Part shown: in pieces, positions 44,323 through 52,883 of the stretch
Layout of the letters: every line of letters begins with the position of its first letter
Position numbering within the stretch: position 1 is the stretch's first letter
Source: Pelomonas paludis
GTDB lineage: Bacteria > Pseudomonadota > Gammaproteobacteria > Burkholderiales > Burkholderiaceae_C
NCBI RefSeq assembly: GCF_039872745.1
Contig: NZ_JBDPZD010000005.1
Span: 186,001-250,000 of the forward strand
Direction: 5' to 3'
DNA length: 64,000 nt
Notes under the pieces: generated by a model
Seen by the model: the letters and a program-made list of their open reading frames with translations, nothing else
The model's database searches: none
Told to the model about the DNA's origin: nothing
Position numbers and translations under genes: made by a program

Positions 44323-46416
44323 ATGACTGCCCTTTATGAAGTGCGCGGCAACGTCGCCGTCATCACGCTGGACAACCCGCCCGTCAATGGCCTGGGGCTG
44401 GCGACCCGCAAGGCCTGTGTCGAAGGCGTGCTGCGCGCCGAGGCCGACCCGGCCGTGCAAGCGGTGGTGCTGACGGGTGCCGGCCGCGCTTTCTCGGGCG
44501 GGGCGGACATCAAGGAATTCGGGCAACCGAGCGCCCTGGCCGAACCCAGCCTGCACACCCTGATCCGCGTGGTGGAAGCCTGCAGCAAGCCGGTGGTGGC
44601 CGCGTTGCACAGCGTCTGCATGGGCGGCGGGTTGGAGCTGGCCCTGGGATGCCACTACCGCGTGGCCGAGGCCAAGGCCACGCTGGCCCTGCCCGAGGTC
44701 AAGCTGGGCCTGGTGCCGGGCGCCGGTGGCACGCAGCGCCTGCCACGCGCCCTGGGTGTGGAGCCCGCGCTCAACATGATCCTCAGCGGCGAGCAGGTGC
44801 CCTGCGAGTTGCTTGCCCTGGCGCCGGGCCAGAAGCTGTTTGACCGCCTGGTGCCGCAGGACGCCCTGGGCGCCGCCGTGGCATTGGCGCAAGAGGTGGC
44901 AGCCGTGCGCCCGTTGCCCAAGGTGCGCGACCTGGCCGCCACGCACCCGAATGCCGACGCCTACTTCCAGTTCGTCCGCAACAGCGTGGCGGCTGCGCAG
45001 CCCCGCTACCCAGCCCCGCAGCGCTGCATCGACGCCGTGAGCTGGAGCCTGACCCTGCCGTTTGAAGACGGCCTGCGCCGCGAGCGCGAGACCTTCATCG
45101 CGCTGATGCTCACGCCCGAGTCCAAGGCTTTGCGCCATGCCTTCTTTGGCGAGCGCGCGGCCAGCAAGATTGCCGATGTGCCGGAGAACACACCGCTGCG
45201 GGAGATCCGCAGCGTGGGCGTGATTGGTGCCGGCACCATGGGTGGCGGCATCACGATGAACTTCCTGAATGCCGGCATCCCCGTGACCCTGCTGGAGACC
45301 AAGCAGGAAGCGCTCGATCGCGGCGTGGCGACCATCCGCAAGAACTACGAAGCGCAGGTCAAGAAGGGCAAGCTCAAGGACGACAAATACGCCGCGCGCA
45401 TGGCCCTGCTCAGCACCACGCTGAGCTATGACGACCTGAAGAACACCGACCTGATCATCGAGGCCGTGTTCGAGGAGATCGGCGTCAAGGAGGCCGTGTT
45501 CCGCCAGCTCGATGCCGTGGCCAAGCCCGGCGCCATCCTGGCCAGCAACACCTCGACGCTGGACCTGAACCAGATCGCCGCCTTCACCGCGCGCCCGCAG
45601 GACGTGCTGGGCATGCACTTCTTCAGCCCCGCCAATGTGATGAAGCTGCTGGAGGTGGTGCGCGGCCAGGCCACGGCCAAAGACGTGCTGGCCACCGTGA
45701 TGCAGCTGGCCAAGAAGATCAAGAAGACGGCCGTGGTCTCGGGCGTCTGCGATGGCTTCATCGGCAACCGCATGCTGGAGCAGTACGTGCGCCAAAGTAC
45801 CTTCCTCGTGGACGAGGGTTGCAGCCCCGAGCAGGTGGACAAGGCGGCCGAGGCCTTCGGTTTTGCGATGGGCCCGTTCCGTGTGGGGGACCTGGCAGGA
45901 AATGACATTGGCTGGGCCATCCGCAAGCGCCGCCGCGTTGAGAAGCCCGACGTGCGCTACTCCGAATGCGCCGATCGCCTATGTGAGCTGGGCCGCTTTG
46001 GCCAGAAGACCGGTGCTGGCTGGTACGACTACCAGCCGGGCAATCGCAAGCCCATTCCATCGCCCGTGGTGGCCGAGATGCTGGAGAAGCACCGCGCCGC
46101 CATTGGCGCCAAGACGCGCGCGATCTCCGACGATGAGATCGTCCAGCGCCTCGTCTTCGCCCTCGTCAACGAGGCGGCCCATTTGTTGGAAGAAGGCATC
46201 GCCCAGCGTGCGTCCGACGTGGACATGGTCTACCTCACCGGCTATGGCTTCCCGCTCTGGCGCGGCGGGCCCATGCGCTACGCCGACGAGTTCGGCCTCT
46301 TCAACGTCGTGCAGGCCATGAAGCGCTTTGCCGCCAACGCGATGGACGACGGCGCCTTCTGGCAGCCGGCGCCGCTGCTGGAGCGCCTCGTCGCCGAAGG
46401 CAAGTCGTTCACCTGA
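44323..46416 (+). CDS. Multifunctional enoyl-CoA hydratase/3-hydroxyacyl-CoA dehydrogenase
   Basis: A 697-residue FadB/FadJ-type enzyme. The N-terminal crotonase domain (about 1-190) has AFSGGADIKEF and CMGGGLELALGCHYRVAEA, the oxyanion and catalytic region. The dehydrogenase Rossmann fold starts at about 298 with GVIGAGTMGGGI, followed by NTSTLDLNQI and GMHFFSPANVMKLLEVV (catalytic His about 434). The C-terminal domain repeats near GYGFPLWRGGPMRYAD. It performs hydration and oxidation in beta-oxidation. It leads a four-gene operon (thiolase, acyl-CoA dehydrogenase, thioesterase). FadB and FadJ cannot be told apart by eye. Confidence 0.94.
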   Translation: MTALYEVRGNVAVITLDNPPVNGLGLATRKACVEGVLRAEADPAVQAVVLTGAGRAFSGGADIKEFGQPSALAEPSLHTLIRVVEACSKPVVAALHSVCMGGGLELALGCHYRVAEAKATLALPEVKLGLVPGAGGTQRLPRALGVEPALNMILSGEQVPCELLALAPGQKLFDRLVPQDALGAAVALAQEVAAVRPLPKVRDLAATHPNADAYFQFVRNSVAAAQPRYPAPQRCIDAVSWSLTLPFEDGLRRERETFIALMLTPESKALRHAFFGERAASKIADVPENTPLREIRSVGVIGAGTMGGGITMNFLNAGIPVTLLETKQEALDRGVATIRKNYEAQVKKGKLKDDKYAARMALLSTTLSYDDLKNTDLIIEAVFEEIGVKEAVFRQLDAVAKPGAILASNTSTLDLNQIAAFTARPQDVLGMHFFSPANVMKLLEVVRGQATAKDVLATVMQLAKKIKKTAVVSGVCDGFIGNRMLEQYVRQSTFLVDEGCSPEQVDKAAEAFGFAMGPFRVGDLAGNDIGWAIRKRRRVEKPDVRYSECADRLCELGRFGQKTGAGWYDYQPGNRKPIPSPVVAEMLEKHRAAIGAKTRAISDDEIVQRLVFALVNEAAHLLEEGIAQRASDVDMVYLTGYGFPLWRGGPMRYADEFGLFNVVQAMKRFAANAMDDGAFWQPAPLLERLVAEGKSFT

Positions 46417-46426
46417 GGATTGCACG

Positions 46427-47602
46427 ATGACCTCCGCACTCATTCTTTCGACCGCCCGCACGCCCTTCGCCAAGAGCTGGAAGGGCGCCTTCAACATGAC
46501 CCACGGCGCAACGCTCGGCGCCCATGTACTGAACGCGGCCGTGCAGCGCGCAGGCGTTGCGCCCGAGGAGGTCGAGGACGTGATCCTGGGCTGTGCCCAC
46601 CCCGAGGGCGCCACCGGCGGCAACATCGCCCGGCAGAGCCTGCTGCGCGCCGGTTGGCCGGTCAGCGTGTCCGGCATGACGGTCAACCGCTTCTGCTCCA
46701 GCGGGCTGCAGACCATTGCACTGGCCGCACAGCGCATCCTGGCGGGGGAGGGCGACGTGTTTGTGGCCGGTGGCGTGGAAAGCATCTCTTGCGTGCAGAA
46801 CGAGATGAACCCCCACATGGCGCTCGACCCCGCACTGCTGGCCGCCAAGCCCGAGGCCTACTGGCCCATGCTGCAGACGGCCGAGATGGTGGCCAAGCGC
46901 TACGCGATCCCGCGTGAGCGGCAAGACCGCTTTGGCGCCGAGAGCCAGCAAAAGGCCTGTGCGGCGCGCGCGGCCGGCCGCTTCGAGGCCGAGATCGCCC
47001 CCATCACCGTCACCATGGGCGTGATGGACAAGCAGCTCGGCCTGGTCTCGCGCGAGGTGACCGTGAGCGGCGACGAGGGCCTGCGCGAGGGCACGACCTA
47101 CGAGACCATCAAGGACATCCGCACGGCCGTTCCAGGCGGGGTCGTCGCAGCCGGGAATGCCAGCCAGTTCTCGGACGGCGCCGGGGCCTGCGTGGTGGCA
47201 AGCGAGGCGTATGCAGCGCGGCGCGGCCTGCAGCCGCTGGGTCGCTTCCTGGGCTTTGCGGTGGCGGGCTGCGAGCCGGACGAGATGGGCATCGGCCCCG
47301 TCTTCGCCGTCCCCAAGGTGCTGAAGCGTCTTGGCTTGAGCGTGCAGGACATCGACCTCTGGGAGCTGAACGAGGCCTTCGCGGTGCAGGTGCTGTACTG
47401 CGTGGACAAGCTCGGCATCCCCATGGACCGGCTCAACGTCAACGGCGGTGCCATTGCGATGGGCCACCCCTATGGCGTCTCTGGCCAGCGGCTGACGGGG
47501 CATGCCTTGATCGAAGGCCGGCGCCGGGGCGTCAAACGCGTCTGCATCACCATGTGCATCGGCGGTGGCATGGGCGCGGCTGGGGTGTTTGAAGTGCTGT
47601 GA
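46427..47602 (+). CDS. Acetyl-CoA acyltransferase (thiolase)
   Basis: A 391-residue thiolase with the nucleophile Cys in NRFCSSGLQTIALAA (about residue 90), the His of GHPYGVSG (about 347) and the second Cys in CIGGGMGAAG (about 380). It cleaves 3-ketoacyl-CoA in the last step of the cycle. It starts 10 nt after the upstream gene, and its stop overlaps the next ATG by 1 nt (TGATG). FadA/FadI-type or a related degradative thiolase. Confidence 0.94.
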   Translation: MTSALILSTARTPFAKSWKGAFNMTHGATLGAHVLNAAVQRAGVAPEEVEDVILGCAHPEGATGGNIARQSLLRAGWPVSVSGMTVNRFCSSGLQTIALAAQRILAGEGDVFVAGGVESISCVQNEMNPHMALDPALLAAKPEAYWPMLQTAEMVAKRYAIPRERQDRFGAESQQKACAARAAGRFEAEIAPITVTMGVMDKQLGLVSREVTVSGDEGLREGTTYETIKDIRTAVPGGVVAAGNASQFSDGAGACVVASEAYAARRGLQPLGRFLGFAVAGCEPDEMGIGPVFAVPKVLKRLGLSVQDIDLWELNEAFAVQVLYCVDKLGIPMDRLNVNGGAIAMGHPYGVSGQRLTGHALIEGRRRGVKRVCITMCIGGGMGAAGVFEVL

Positions 47603-49374
47603 TGCGTGAGCTGCTGGACTTCCTGCTCTTCGACTGGCTGAAGGTCGAGACCCTTTGCGCGCGGCCGCGCTTTGCCGAGCATTCGCGCGAGACCTTCTCC
47701 GCCGTGCTCGACACCTGCGAGCGCATCGCCCGCGAGCGCTTCGCGCCGCTGAACCGCCTCGTCGATGCCCAGGAGCCGCAGTTCGATGGCCAGCGGGTGA
47801 CCCTGCCTGAGGGCGTGGGCGCGGCACTGGCCGCGTACGTCGAGTCCGGCATGCTGGCTGCTGCGCAAGACATGGATGCCGGCGGCATGCAACTGCCTTG
47901 CACGGTCGAGATGGCGGGCAATGCCTTCTTCAGCAAGGCGAGCGTGGGCCTGTCGGCCTACGCCATGCTCACCTCGGGCAACGCCAATTTGCTGATGGCC
48001 CATGGCACGCCGCGCCAGCGCGAGGTGTTTGCGCGGCGAGAGCTGGCGGGCGAGTGGTTTGGCACCATGTGCCTCTCTGAGCCGCAGGCCGGCTCGTCGC
48101 TGTCCGACATCACGACCCGCGCCGAGCTGGACGACGCGGCCGACCCGCTGGGCCCGCGCTACTGCTTGCGCGGCCACAAGATGTGGATCTCGGGCGGCGA
48201 GCATGAGCTGACGCCCAACATCGTCCACCTGGTGCTGGCCAAGATCCCAGGCCCCGACGGCAAGCTCGTGCCGGGCACGCGCGGCATCTCGCTCTTCATC
48301 GTGCCCAAGTGGCGGGTCGATGCGCAAGGCCAGCTCACCGGCGTGCGCAACGACGTGCAACTGGCCGGCCTCAACCACAAGCTGGGCTACCGGGGCACCA
48401 CCAACTGCCTGCTCAACTTTGGCGAGCGCGAGGGCGCCGTGGGCTACCTCGTCGGCCAGCCCGGCGAGGGCCTGAAGTGCATGTTCCACATGATGAATGA
48501 GGCGCGCATCGGCGTGGGTACCGGCGCCGTGATGCTGGGCATGGCCGGGTATGAGGCCAGCCTTGAGTACGCCCGCCAGCGCCCGCAGGGCCGCGCCATG
48601 GGCCCGGCCGGCAAGGACGCTGCCGCGCCCCAGATCCCCATCATTGAGCATGCCGACGTGCGGCGCATGCTGCTGGCGCAGAAGAGCTATGTCGAAGGCG
48701 GCCTGGCGCTGGAGCTTTACTGCGCGCGCCTGGTGGATGAGCTGCGCACGGGCGATGCCGCAGCGGCCCAGGCCCTGCTCGACGTGCTCATCCCCATCGC
48801 CAAGAGCTGGCCCAGCGAGTGGTGCCTGGAGGCCAATTCGCTGGCTATCCAGGTGCTGGGCGGCTATGGCTACACGCGCGACTTCCCGGTCGAGCAGTAC
48901 TGGCGCGACAACCGCCTGAACATGATCCACGAGGGCACGCACGGCATCCAGGCGCTGGACTTGCTCGGTCGCAAGGTCGTGCAGCAGGGTGGGGCTTCGT
49001 TGGCCGCCCTGGCCGCCCACGTGCAAGCCACGGTGGAACGCGCGATGCCGTCTGATTGGGCTCCGCAGGCCAAGCAGCTAGCGGCCGCGCTGGCGCAACT
49101 GGGGGCCGCCACCCAGCAGGCCTGGCGCACCGGCGAGCCCGCCGAGGCGCTGGCCAATGCCGTGCCCTACTTGCAGGCCTTTGGGCACACGGTGGTGGCC
49201 TGGCTATGGCTGGACGTGGCGCTCGCGTCCCCCGGCAACACGGCAGCCGCGCAAGGCCGGCAGGCGGCGGCGCGCTACTTCTTCGCCTACGAACTGCCCA
49301 AGACGGCGGCCTGGCTCGACGTGGTCGCACGGCGAGAATCCGTTTGCCGCGACATGCGGCCCGACTGGTTCTGA
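47602..49374 (+). CDS. Acyl-CoA dehydrogenase
   Basis: A 590-residue flavoenzyme with the ACAD signatures MCLSEPQAGSSLSD (about 153-166) and KMWISGGEHE, a FAD/substrate region with the GGYGYTRDFPVEQY motif (about 418-431), and a C-terminal extension (DUF1974-like family of longer bacterial ACADs). It oxidises acyl-CoA to enoyl-CoA. It shares one nucleotide with the thiolase stop, so it is coupled. The larger size is typical of ACADs in this kind of fad operon. Confidence 0.92.
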   Translation: MRELLDFLLFDWLKVETLCARPRFAEHSRETFSAVLDTCERIARERFAPLNRLVDAQEPQFDGQRVTLPEGVGAALAAYVESGMLAAAQDMDAGGMQLPCTVEMAGNAFFSKASVGLSAYAMLTSGNANLLMAHGTPRQREVFARRELAGEWFGTMCLSEPQAGSSLSDITTRAELDDAADPLGPRYCLRGHKMWISGGEHELTPNIVHLVLAKIPGPDGKLVPGTRGISLFIVPKWRVDAQGQLTGVRNDVQLAGLNHKLGYRGTTNCLLNFGEREGAVGYLVGQPGEGLKCMFHMMNEARIGVGTGAVMLGMAGYEASLEYARQRPQGRAMGPAGKDAAAPQIPIIEHADVRRMLLAQKSYVEGGLALELYCARLVDELRTGDAAAAQALLDVLIPIAKSWPSEWCLEANSLAIQVLGGYGYTRDFPVEQYWRDNRLNMIHEGTHGIQALDLLGRKVVQQGGASLAALAAHVQATVERAMPSDWAPQAKQLAAALAQLGAATQQAWRTGEPAEALANAVPYLQAFGHTVVAWLWLDVALASPGNTAAAQGRQAAARYFFAYELPKTAAWLDVVARRESVCRDMRPDWF

Positions 49375-49379
49375 GCCCC

Positions 49380-49832
49380 TTGGACTTCCCCGTACACATT
49401 CCGTTCGTCGAGCAGCTTGGGCTGCAACTGGTGCGCCTGGACGAGGGCGAATCCGAGCTGCATCTCAGCGTGCAGGAGCGCCACCTCAACTCCTGGCGCG
49501 TGGCGCATGGCGGCGTGCTCATGACTTTGCTCGACGTGGCCATGGCGCATGCCGCGCGCAGCGTGCACCGCCATCTGCCCGAGATGGGCCCCGGCGTGGT
49601 GACGGTGGAGATGAAGACCAGCTTCATGCGCCCCGGCGAAGGCGAGCTGCGCGCCATCGGCCGCTTGCTGCACCGCTCGACGACCATGGCCTTTTGCGAG
49701 GCGCAGGTGGTGGCGCCTGACGGCAAGCTCTGCGCCCATGCCACCGGCACCTTCAAATACCTGCGAGCCCTGCCTGGGCGCGATCGCGCGGTGAAGCCCC
49801 TGGCCTCGCGGGCCGCTCAGGCCGACGGCTGA
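49380..49832 (+). CDS. Hotdog-fold acyl-CoA thioesterase (PaaI-like)
   Basis: A 150-residue thioesterase superfamily protein with the hotdog motif NSWRVAHGGVLMTLLDVAMAHAA (catalytic Asp/HGG region) and EMKTSFMRPGEGELRAIGRLLHRS. It probably releases CoA from dead-end acyl-CoAs in beta-oxidation. No ATG or GTG begins the conserved part; TTG at 49380 (MDFPVHIPF) is the best start, 5 nt after the ACAD stop. Its 3' end overlaps the convergent small membrane protein gene by 16 nt. Confidence 0.85.
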   Translation: MDFPVHIPFVEQLGLQLVRLDEGESELHLSVQERHLNSWRVAHGGVLMTLLDVAMAHAARSVHRHLPEMGPGVVTVEMKTSFMRPGEGELRAIGRLLHRSTTMAFCEAQVVAPDGKLCAHATGTFKYLRALPGRDRAVKPLASRAAQADG

Positions 49833-50326
49833 CGCCCCATCCATCCGCGCACCCGGCGGCGCACAGCGAGCTTGAGCGCCCGCGCCGCCCGCCAGACGCT
49901 GCTGCCGCGCACCCAGGCCAGCAACTCGGTCTTCCAAGCCGTCCAGCGCCCGTAGACGCGGGCGAACCATGGCAGTTGCATCAGTGCCGGCTGGATCAAG
50001 CCAAACAGCCAAGCCAGCAAGGCCGTGCCCACCAGCTTGGCCGCAATCACCAGCAGCACGCCGAGGCTCACGCGCCCCATCGCCACCAGCCACACCGCCA
50101 GCAGCTTGATGGGCAGGATCAAGAGGCTGGGCAGCACCAGCACCAGCAGCGCCCAGCGTGGCGGCAAGCGCCGCAGCCGTGCCTCCAGGCGCGCCACCAG
50201 CGGCAGCCGTCCCAGCAGCGCAAACGCGCGCCGCAGCGGCTCCCAGCCCCATTCCTCGAACAGGATCAGCAGGGCCACCACCAGGCGCACCAGCCAGCGC
50301 AAGGGCGCGATCAACAGCTTGAGCAT
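49817..50326 (-). CDS. Small conserved membrane protein, unknown function
   Basis: A 169-residue protein, with about three hydrophobic helices (about 1-23, 60-85, 88-115) separated by arginine-rich loops; the C-terminal 40 residues are strongly basic. I do not recognise a family. It may be a membrane protein of unknown function. The start at 50326 is ATG; its 3' end overlaps the thioesterase gene. Confidence 0.65.
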   Translation of the reverse strand: MLKLLIAPLRWLVRLVVALLILFEEWGWEPLRRAFALLGRLPLVARLEARLRRLPPRWALLVLVLPSLLILPIKLLAVWLVAMGRVSLGVLLVIAAKLVGTALLAWLFGLIQPALMQLPWFARVYGRWTAWKTELLAWVRGSSVWRAARALKLAVRRRVRGWMGRQPSA

Positions 50327-50484
50327 GGGCGTGAGTCTGCCTCGGCGTCGGGGCCATGCCTGAAGTCAGCGCGTCGGTTTGGAAGAGCCGACAGCGCCCG
50401 GACGGGCATGGGCTCGTAAAAATGCAAGAATGGAACGACGTTTCAACTTAACAGCCCCGCCGCTTGGGGTCTGCGTTTGACCCC

Positions 50485-51816
50485 ATGAAGCTCCGACTGC
50501 CCATGCTTGCCCTGCTGCCCCTCGCCTTGAGTCTGGCGCTGGCTGGACCCGCCGCCTTGGCCCGCGTGGTCGGCCAGAACCTGCCGCCGCCGCCGCTGAC
50601 GGCCGAACGCGTGGAGACCCTGCCGGCATCGGCGCGAGCGGCCTGGCTCGACTACCTGAGCCGCTCCAGCGCCCAACAAGCCCGGGACCGTGCTGCGCTG
50701 GCCGCCGAGCGTGCCGGCCTCGACACCTGGCCTGCGCCGCCCGAGAGCCACGGCCGAGGTGCTGAGACCATGCCGCTCAACAAGCCTGCCGCTTGGTATG
50801 CCAGCGAGGAAGCCCTGCTGATTGGCCGCAACATCCTCAGCTACCAGACGCCCGCCGGTGGCTGGGGCAAGAACCAGCCGCGTGACCGGCCGCCCCGCGC
50901 GCGCGGCCAGGCCTACGTGGGCAACAACAACTCCAAGTACGCAACGCCGGGCGACTTTGACCTGCCCAAGGACGCCAACTGGAGCTATGTGGGCACCATC
51001 GACAACGATGCCACCATCACCGAGATCCGCTTCCTGACCCGACTGGCCGCCCAGGCACCCGGTGCGGTGGGCGAGGTGTACCGGGAGGCAGCGCTGCGCG
51101 GCATCGACTATGTGCTGCACGCCCAGTTCCCCAACGGTGGCTGGCCCCAGGTCTGGCCCCTGCAGGGCGGCTATCACGATGCCGTGACGCTGAATGACGA
51201 CGCCGTGGTCGAGGTGGCCGAGCTGTTGATGCAGGTGGCCAAGGGCTCGGACGGCTTCGACTTCATCCCCCAGGACCGCCGAGCACAGGCCGCGCAGGCT
51301 GTGGAGCGCACCATCCAACTGCTGCTTGACGCCCAGCTGCGCGAGGGCGGCCAGCGCACCCTGTGGGCCCAGCAGTACGACGCCCTGACTCTGGCGCCGG
51401 TGTCGGCGCGCAACTACGAGCCCGGCGCGCCCTGCACGGCCGAGAGCGTGGGCGTGCTGGTCTTCCTGATGGGCTTGCCCGATCCCAGCCGCCAGGTCCA
51501 AGCCGCCGTGCACGATGGCATCGCGCTGCTGGAGCGCATCGCCGTGCACGGCCGCGCCTGGGACGGCAAGGGCAGCACCGAGGGCCGACGCCTGATCGAC
51601 AAGCCCGGCAGCCGCCCGCTCTGGGCGCGCTTCTACGGCCAGGACACCTGGCAGCCGCTGTTCGGTGACCGCGACAAGAGCCTGCACGACGACGTCAACG
51701 AACTCAGCCGCGAGCGACGTGATGGCTACAACTGGTGGGGCGAGTGGCCGGCCAAGGCCTTGAAAGCCTACGAGAGCTGGTCGACACGCTGGCCACGTCC
51801 GGCGGCACAGCCCTGA
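50485..51816 (+). CDS. Pectate lyase family 10
   Basis: A 443-residue secreted polysaccharide lyase with a signal peptide (about 1-28, ending AALA). It has PL10 hallmarks: GGWGKNQP, GNNNSKYATPGDFD, DNDATITEIRFL (about 172-183) and the repeated FPNGGWPQVWP helix-loop (about 214-224), which form the alpha-helical toroid. It cleaves polygalacturonate by beta-elimination with calcium. The ATG at 50485 gives a standard signal peptide. With the GH2 and beta-helix proteins in the window it suggests plant polysaccharide use. It is followed by the convergent tRNA-Pro terminator. Confidence 0.92.
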   Translation: MKLRLPMLALLPLALSLALAGPAALARVVGQNLPPPPLTAERVETLPASARAAWLDYLSRSSAQQARDRAALAAERAGLDTWPAPPESHGRGAETMPLNKPAAWYASEEALLIGRNILSYQTPAGGWGKNQPRDRPPRARGQAYVGNNNSKYATPGDFDLPKDANWSYVGTIDNDATITEIRFLTRLAAQAPGAVGEVYREAALRGIDYVLHAQFPNGGWPQVWPLQGGYHDAVTLNDDAVVEVAELLMQVAKGSDGFDFIPQDRRAQAAQAVERTIQLLLDAQLREGGQRTLWAQQYDALTLAPVSARNYEPGAPCTAESVGVLVFLMGLPDPSRQVQAAVHDGIALLERIAVHGRAWDGKGSTEGRRLIDKPGSRPLWARFYGQDTWQPLFGDRDKSLHDDVNELSRERRDGYNWWGEWPAKALKAYESWSTRWPRPAAQP

Positions 51817-51830
51817 CTCAAAGGGACAAA

Positions 51831-51865
51831 GAAAAACGGGTTAGCGGCCAAAGCTGCTAACCCGT
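51831..51865 (-). terminator. Terminator after tRNA-Pro
   Basis: A 10 bp stem (ACGGGTTAGC / GCTAACCCGT) is followed on the minus strand by TTTTTC, 18 nt beyond the tRNA 3' end. It ends the long minus-strand translation operon or the tRNA transcript. Confidence 0.8.
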
Positions 51866-51882
51866 TGCTCTATCGAAAAAAA

Positions 51883-51960
<78 letters not shown>

Positions 51961-51985
51961 CTGAGCCTCGCAGTATAGCCGAGAT

Positions 51986-52468
51986 TCAGAGTGTCAGAGA
52001 CGCTCGGATGGCGAGCAGCTCGGCACGGACCTGCTCGAGCGTCTCGATGGGCTCGGCGACAGGCAGCGAGCTGGAAGCGCCTTGCGCCAGCAGCGGACGC
52101 GCGCTCATGGCCGGTGCGGCGACGGGGACCCGATGCGCCAGTTCGGCCGCCAATTCGCGTGCGGCCTCGGCCTCGTCGCGGAAGGTTTCCGAGCCTTCGG
52201 GCTTTTGGCCGGGCGTGACTTCGCCCAGTTGGTTGCGCGCACCGCTGATGGTGAAGCCCTGGTCGTAGAGCAGATCGCGGATGCGGCGGATCAGCAGCAC
52301 CTCATGGTGCTGGTAGTAGCGCCGGTTGCCGCGCCGCTTGACCGGTTTGAGCTGGGTGAACTCCTGCTCCCAATAGCGCAGCACATAGGGCTTCACGCCG
52401 CAAAGGTCGCTGACCTCACCGATGGTGAAGTAGCGTTTGGCGGGGATGGCGGGAAGCGCCTTTTCCAT
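51986..52468 (-). CDS. MerR-family transcriptional regulator
   Basis: A 160-residue regulator. The N-terminal winged helix-turn-helix has FTIGEVSDLCGVKPYVLRYWEQEF (about 14-37), the MerR DNA-binding helix pair, followed by RRYYQHHEVLLIRRIRDLLYDQGFT. No metal-binding cysteines of the classical MerR type are visible, so the inducer is unknown. It follows ihfA by 35 nt, as usual in this operon. It is probably co-transcribed with ihfA and pheT. Confidence 0.92.
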   Translation of the reverse strand: MEKALPAIPAKRYFTIGEVSDLCGVKPYVLRYWEQEFTQLKPVKRRGNRRYYQHHEVLLIRRIRDLLYDQGFTISGARNQLGEVTPGQKPEGSETFRDEAEAARELAAELAHRVPVAAPAMSARPLLAQGASSSLPVAEPIETLEQVRAELLAIRASLTL

Positions 52469-52503
52469 TGGGAATCAACGGGTTCGGATGGGGAGAGAAG
52501 ACT

Positions 52504-52860
52504 CTACTCGAAGTCTTCCGCGCCGGGAGCGTCACCTTGCACAACTGCCTTCAACTTTTGGCTGGCGTGAAAAGTCACAACGTTGCGGGCGGCGATCGGG
52601 ATCGACTCGCCGGTGCGTGGGTTGCGACCCGGGCGGGGCGCCTTGCGGCGGATGTTGAAGTTGCCAAAACCCGAGAGCTTCACGTCGTGGCCCTTGACGA
52701 GGCTGGCGTGGAGCAGGTCGAAGAAGGCCTCGACCATGTCCTTGGACTCGCGCTTGTTGAGGCCGAGCTTGTCGAACAGCAGGTCAGCAAGTTCGGCCTT
52801 GGTGAGGGTCGGCGTTTCGAGGCTGCCGATTGCGATGCCGGGTGGGGTGGGTGCGTCCAT
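52504..52860 (-). CDS. ihfA: Integration host factor alpha subunit
   Basis: A 118-residue HU/IHF protein with LTKAELADLLFDKLGLNKRE (about 20-40), the KLSGFGNFNIRRK strand, and the PRPGRNPRTGE arm whose Pro intercalates in bent DNA. The N-terminal 18-residue extension is longer than in E. coli. It follows pheT in the classic pheST-ihfA arrangement. A beta subunit is expected elsewhere. Confidence 0.95.
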   Translation of the reverse strand: MDAPTPPGIAIGSLETPTLTKAELADLLFDKLGLNKRESKDMVEAFFDLLHASLVKGHDVKLSGFGNFNIRRKAPRPGRNPRTGESIPIAARNVVTFHASQKLKAVVQGDAPGAEDFE

Positions 52861-52883
52861 CGGTCGTTCCAGTCGGTGCGGGC

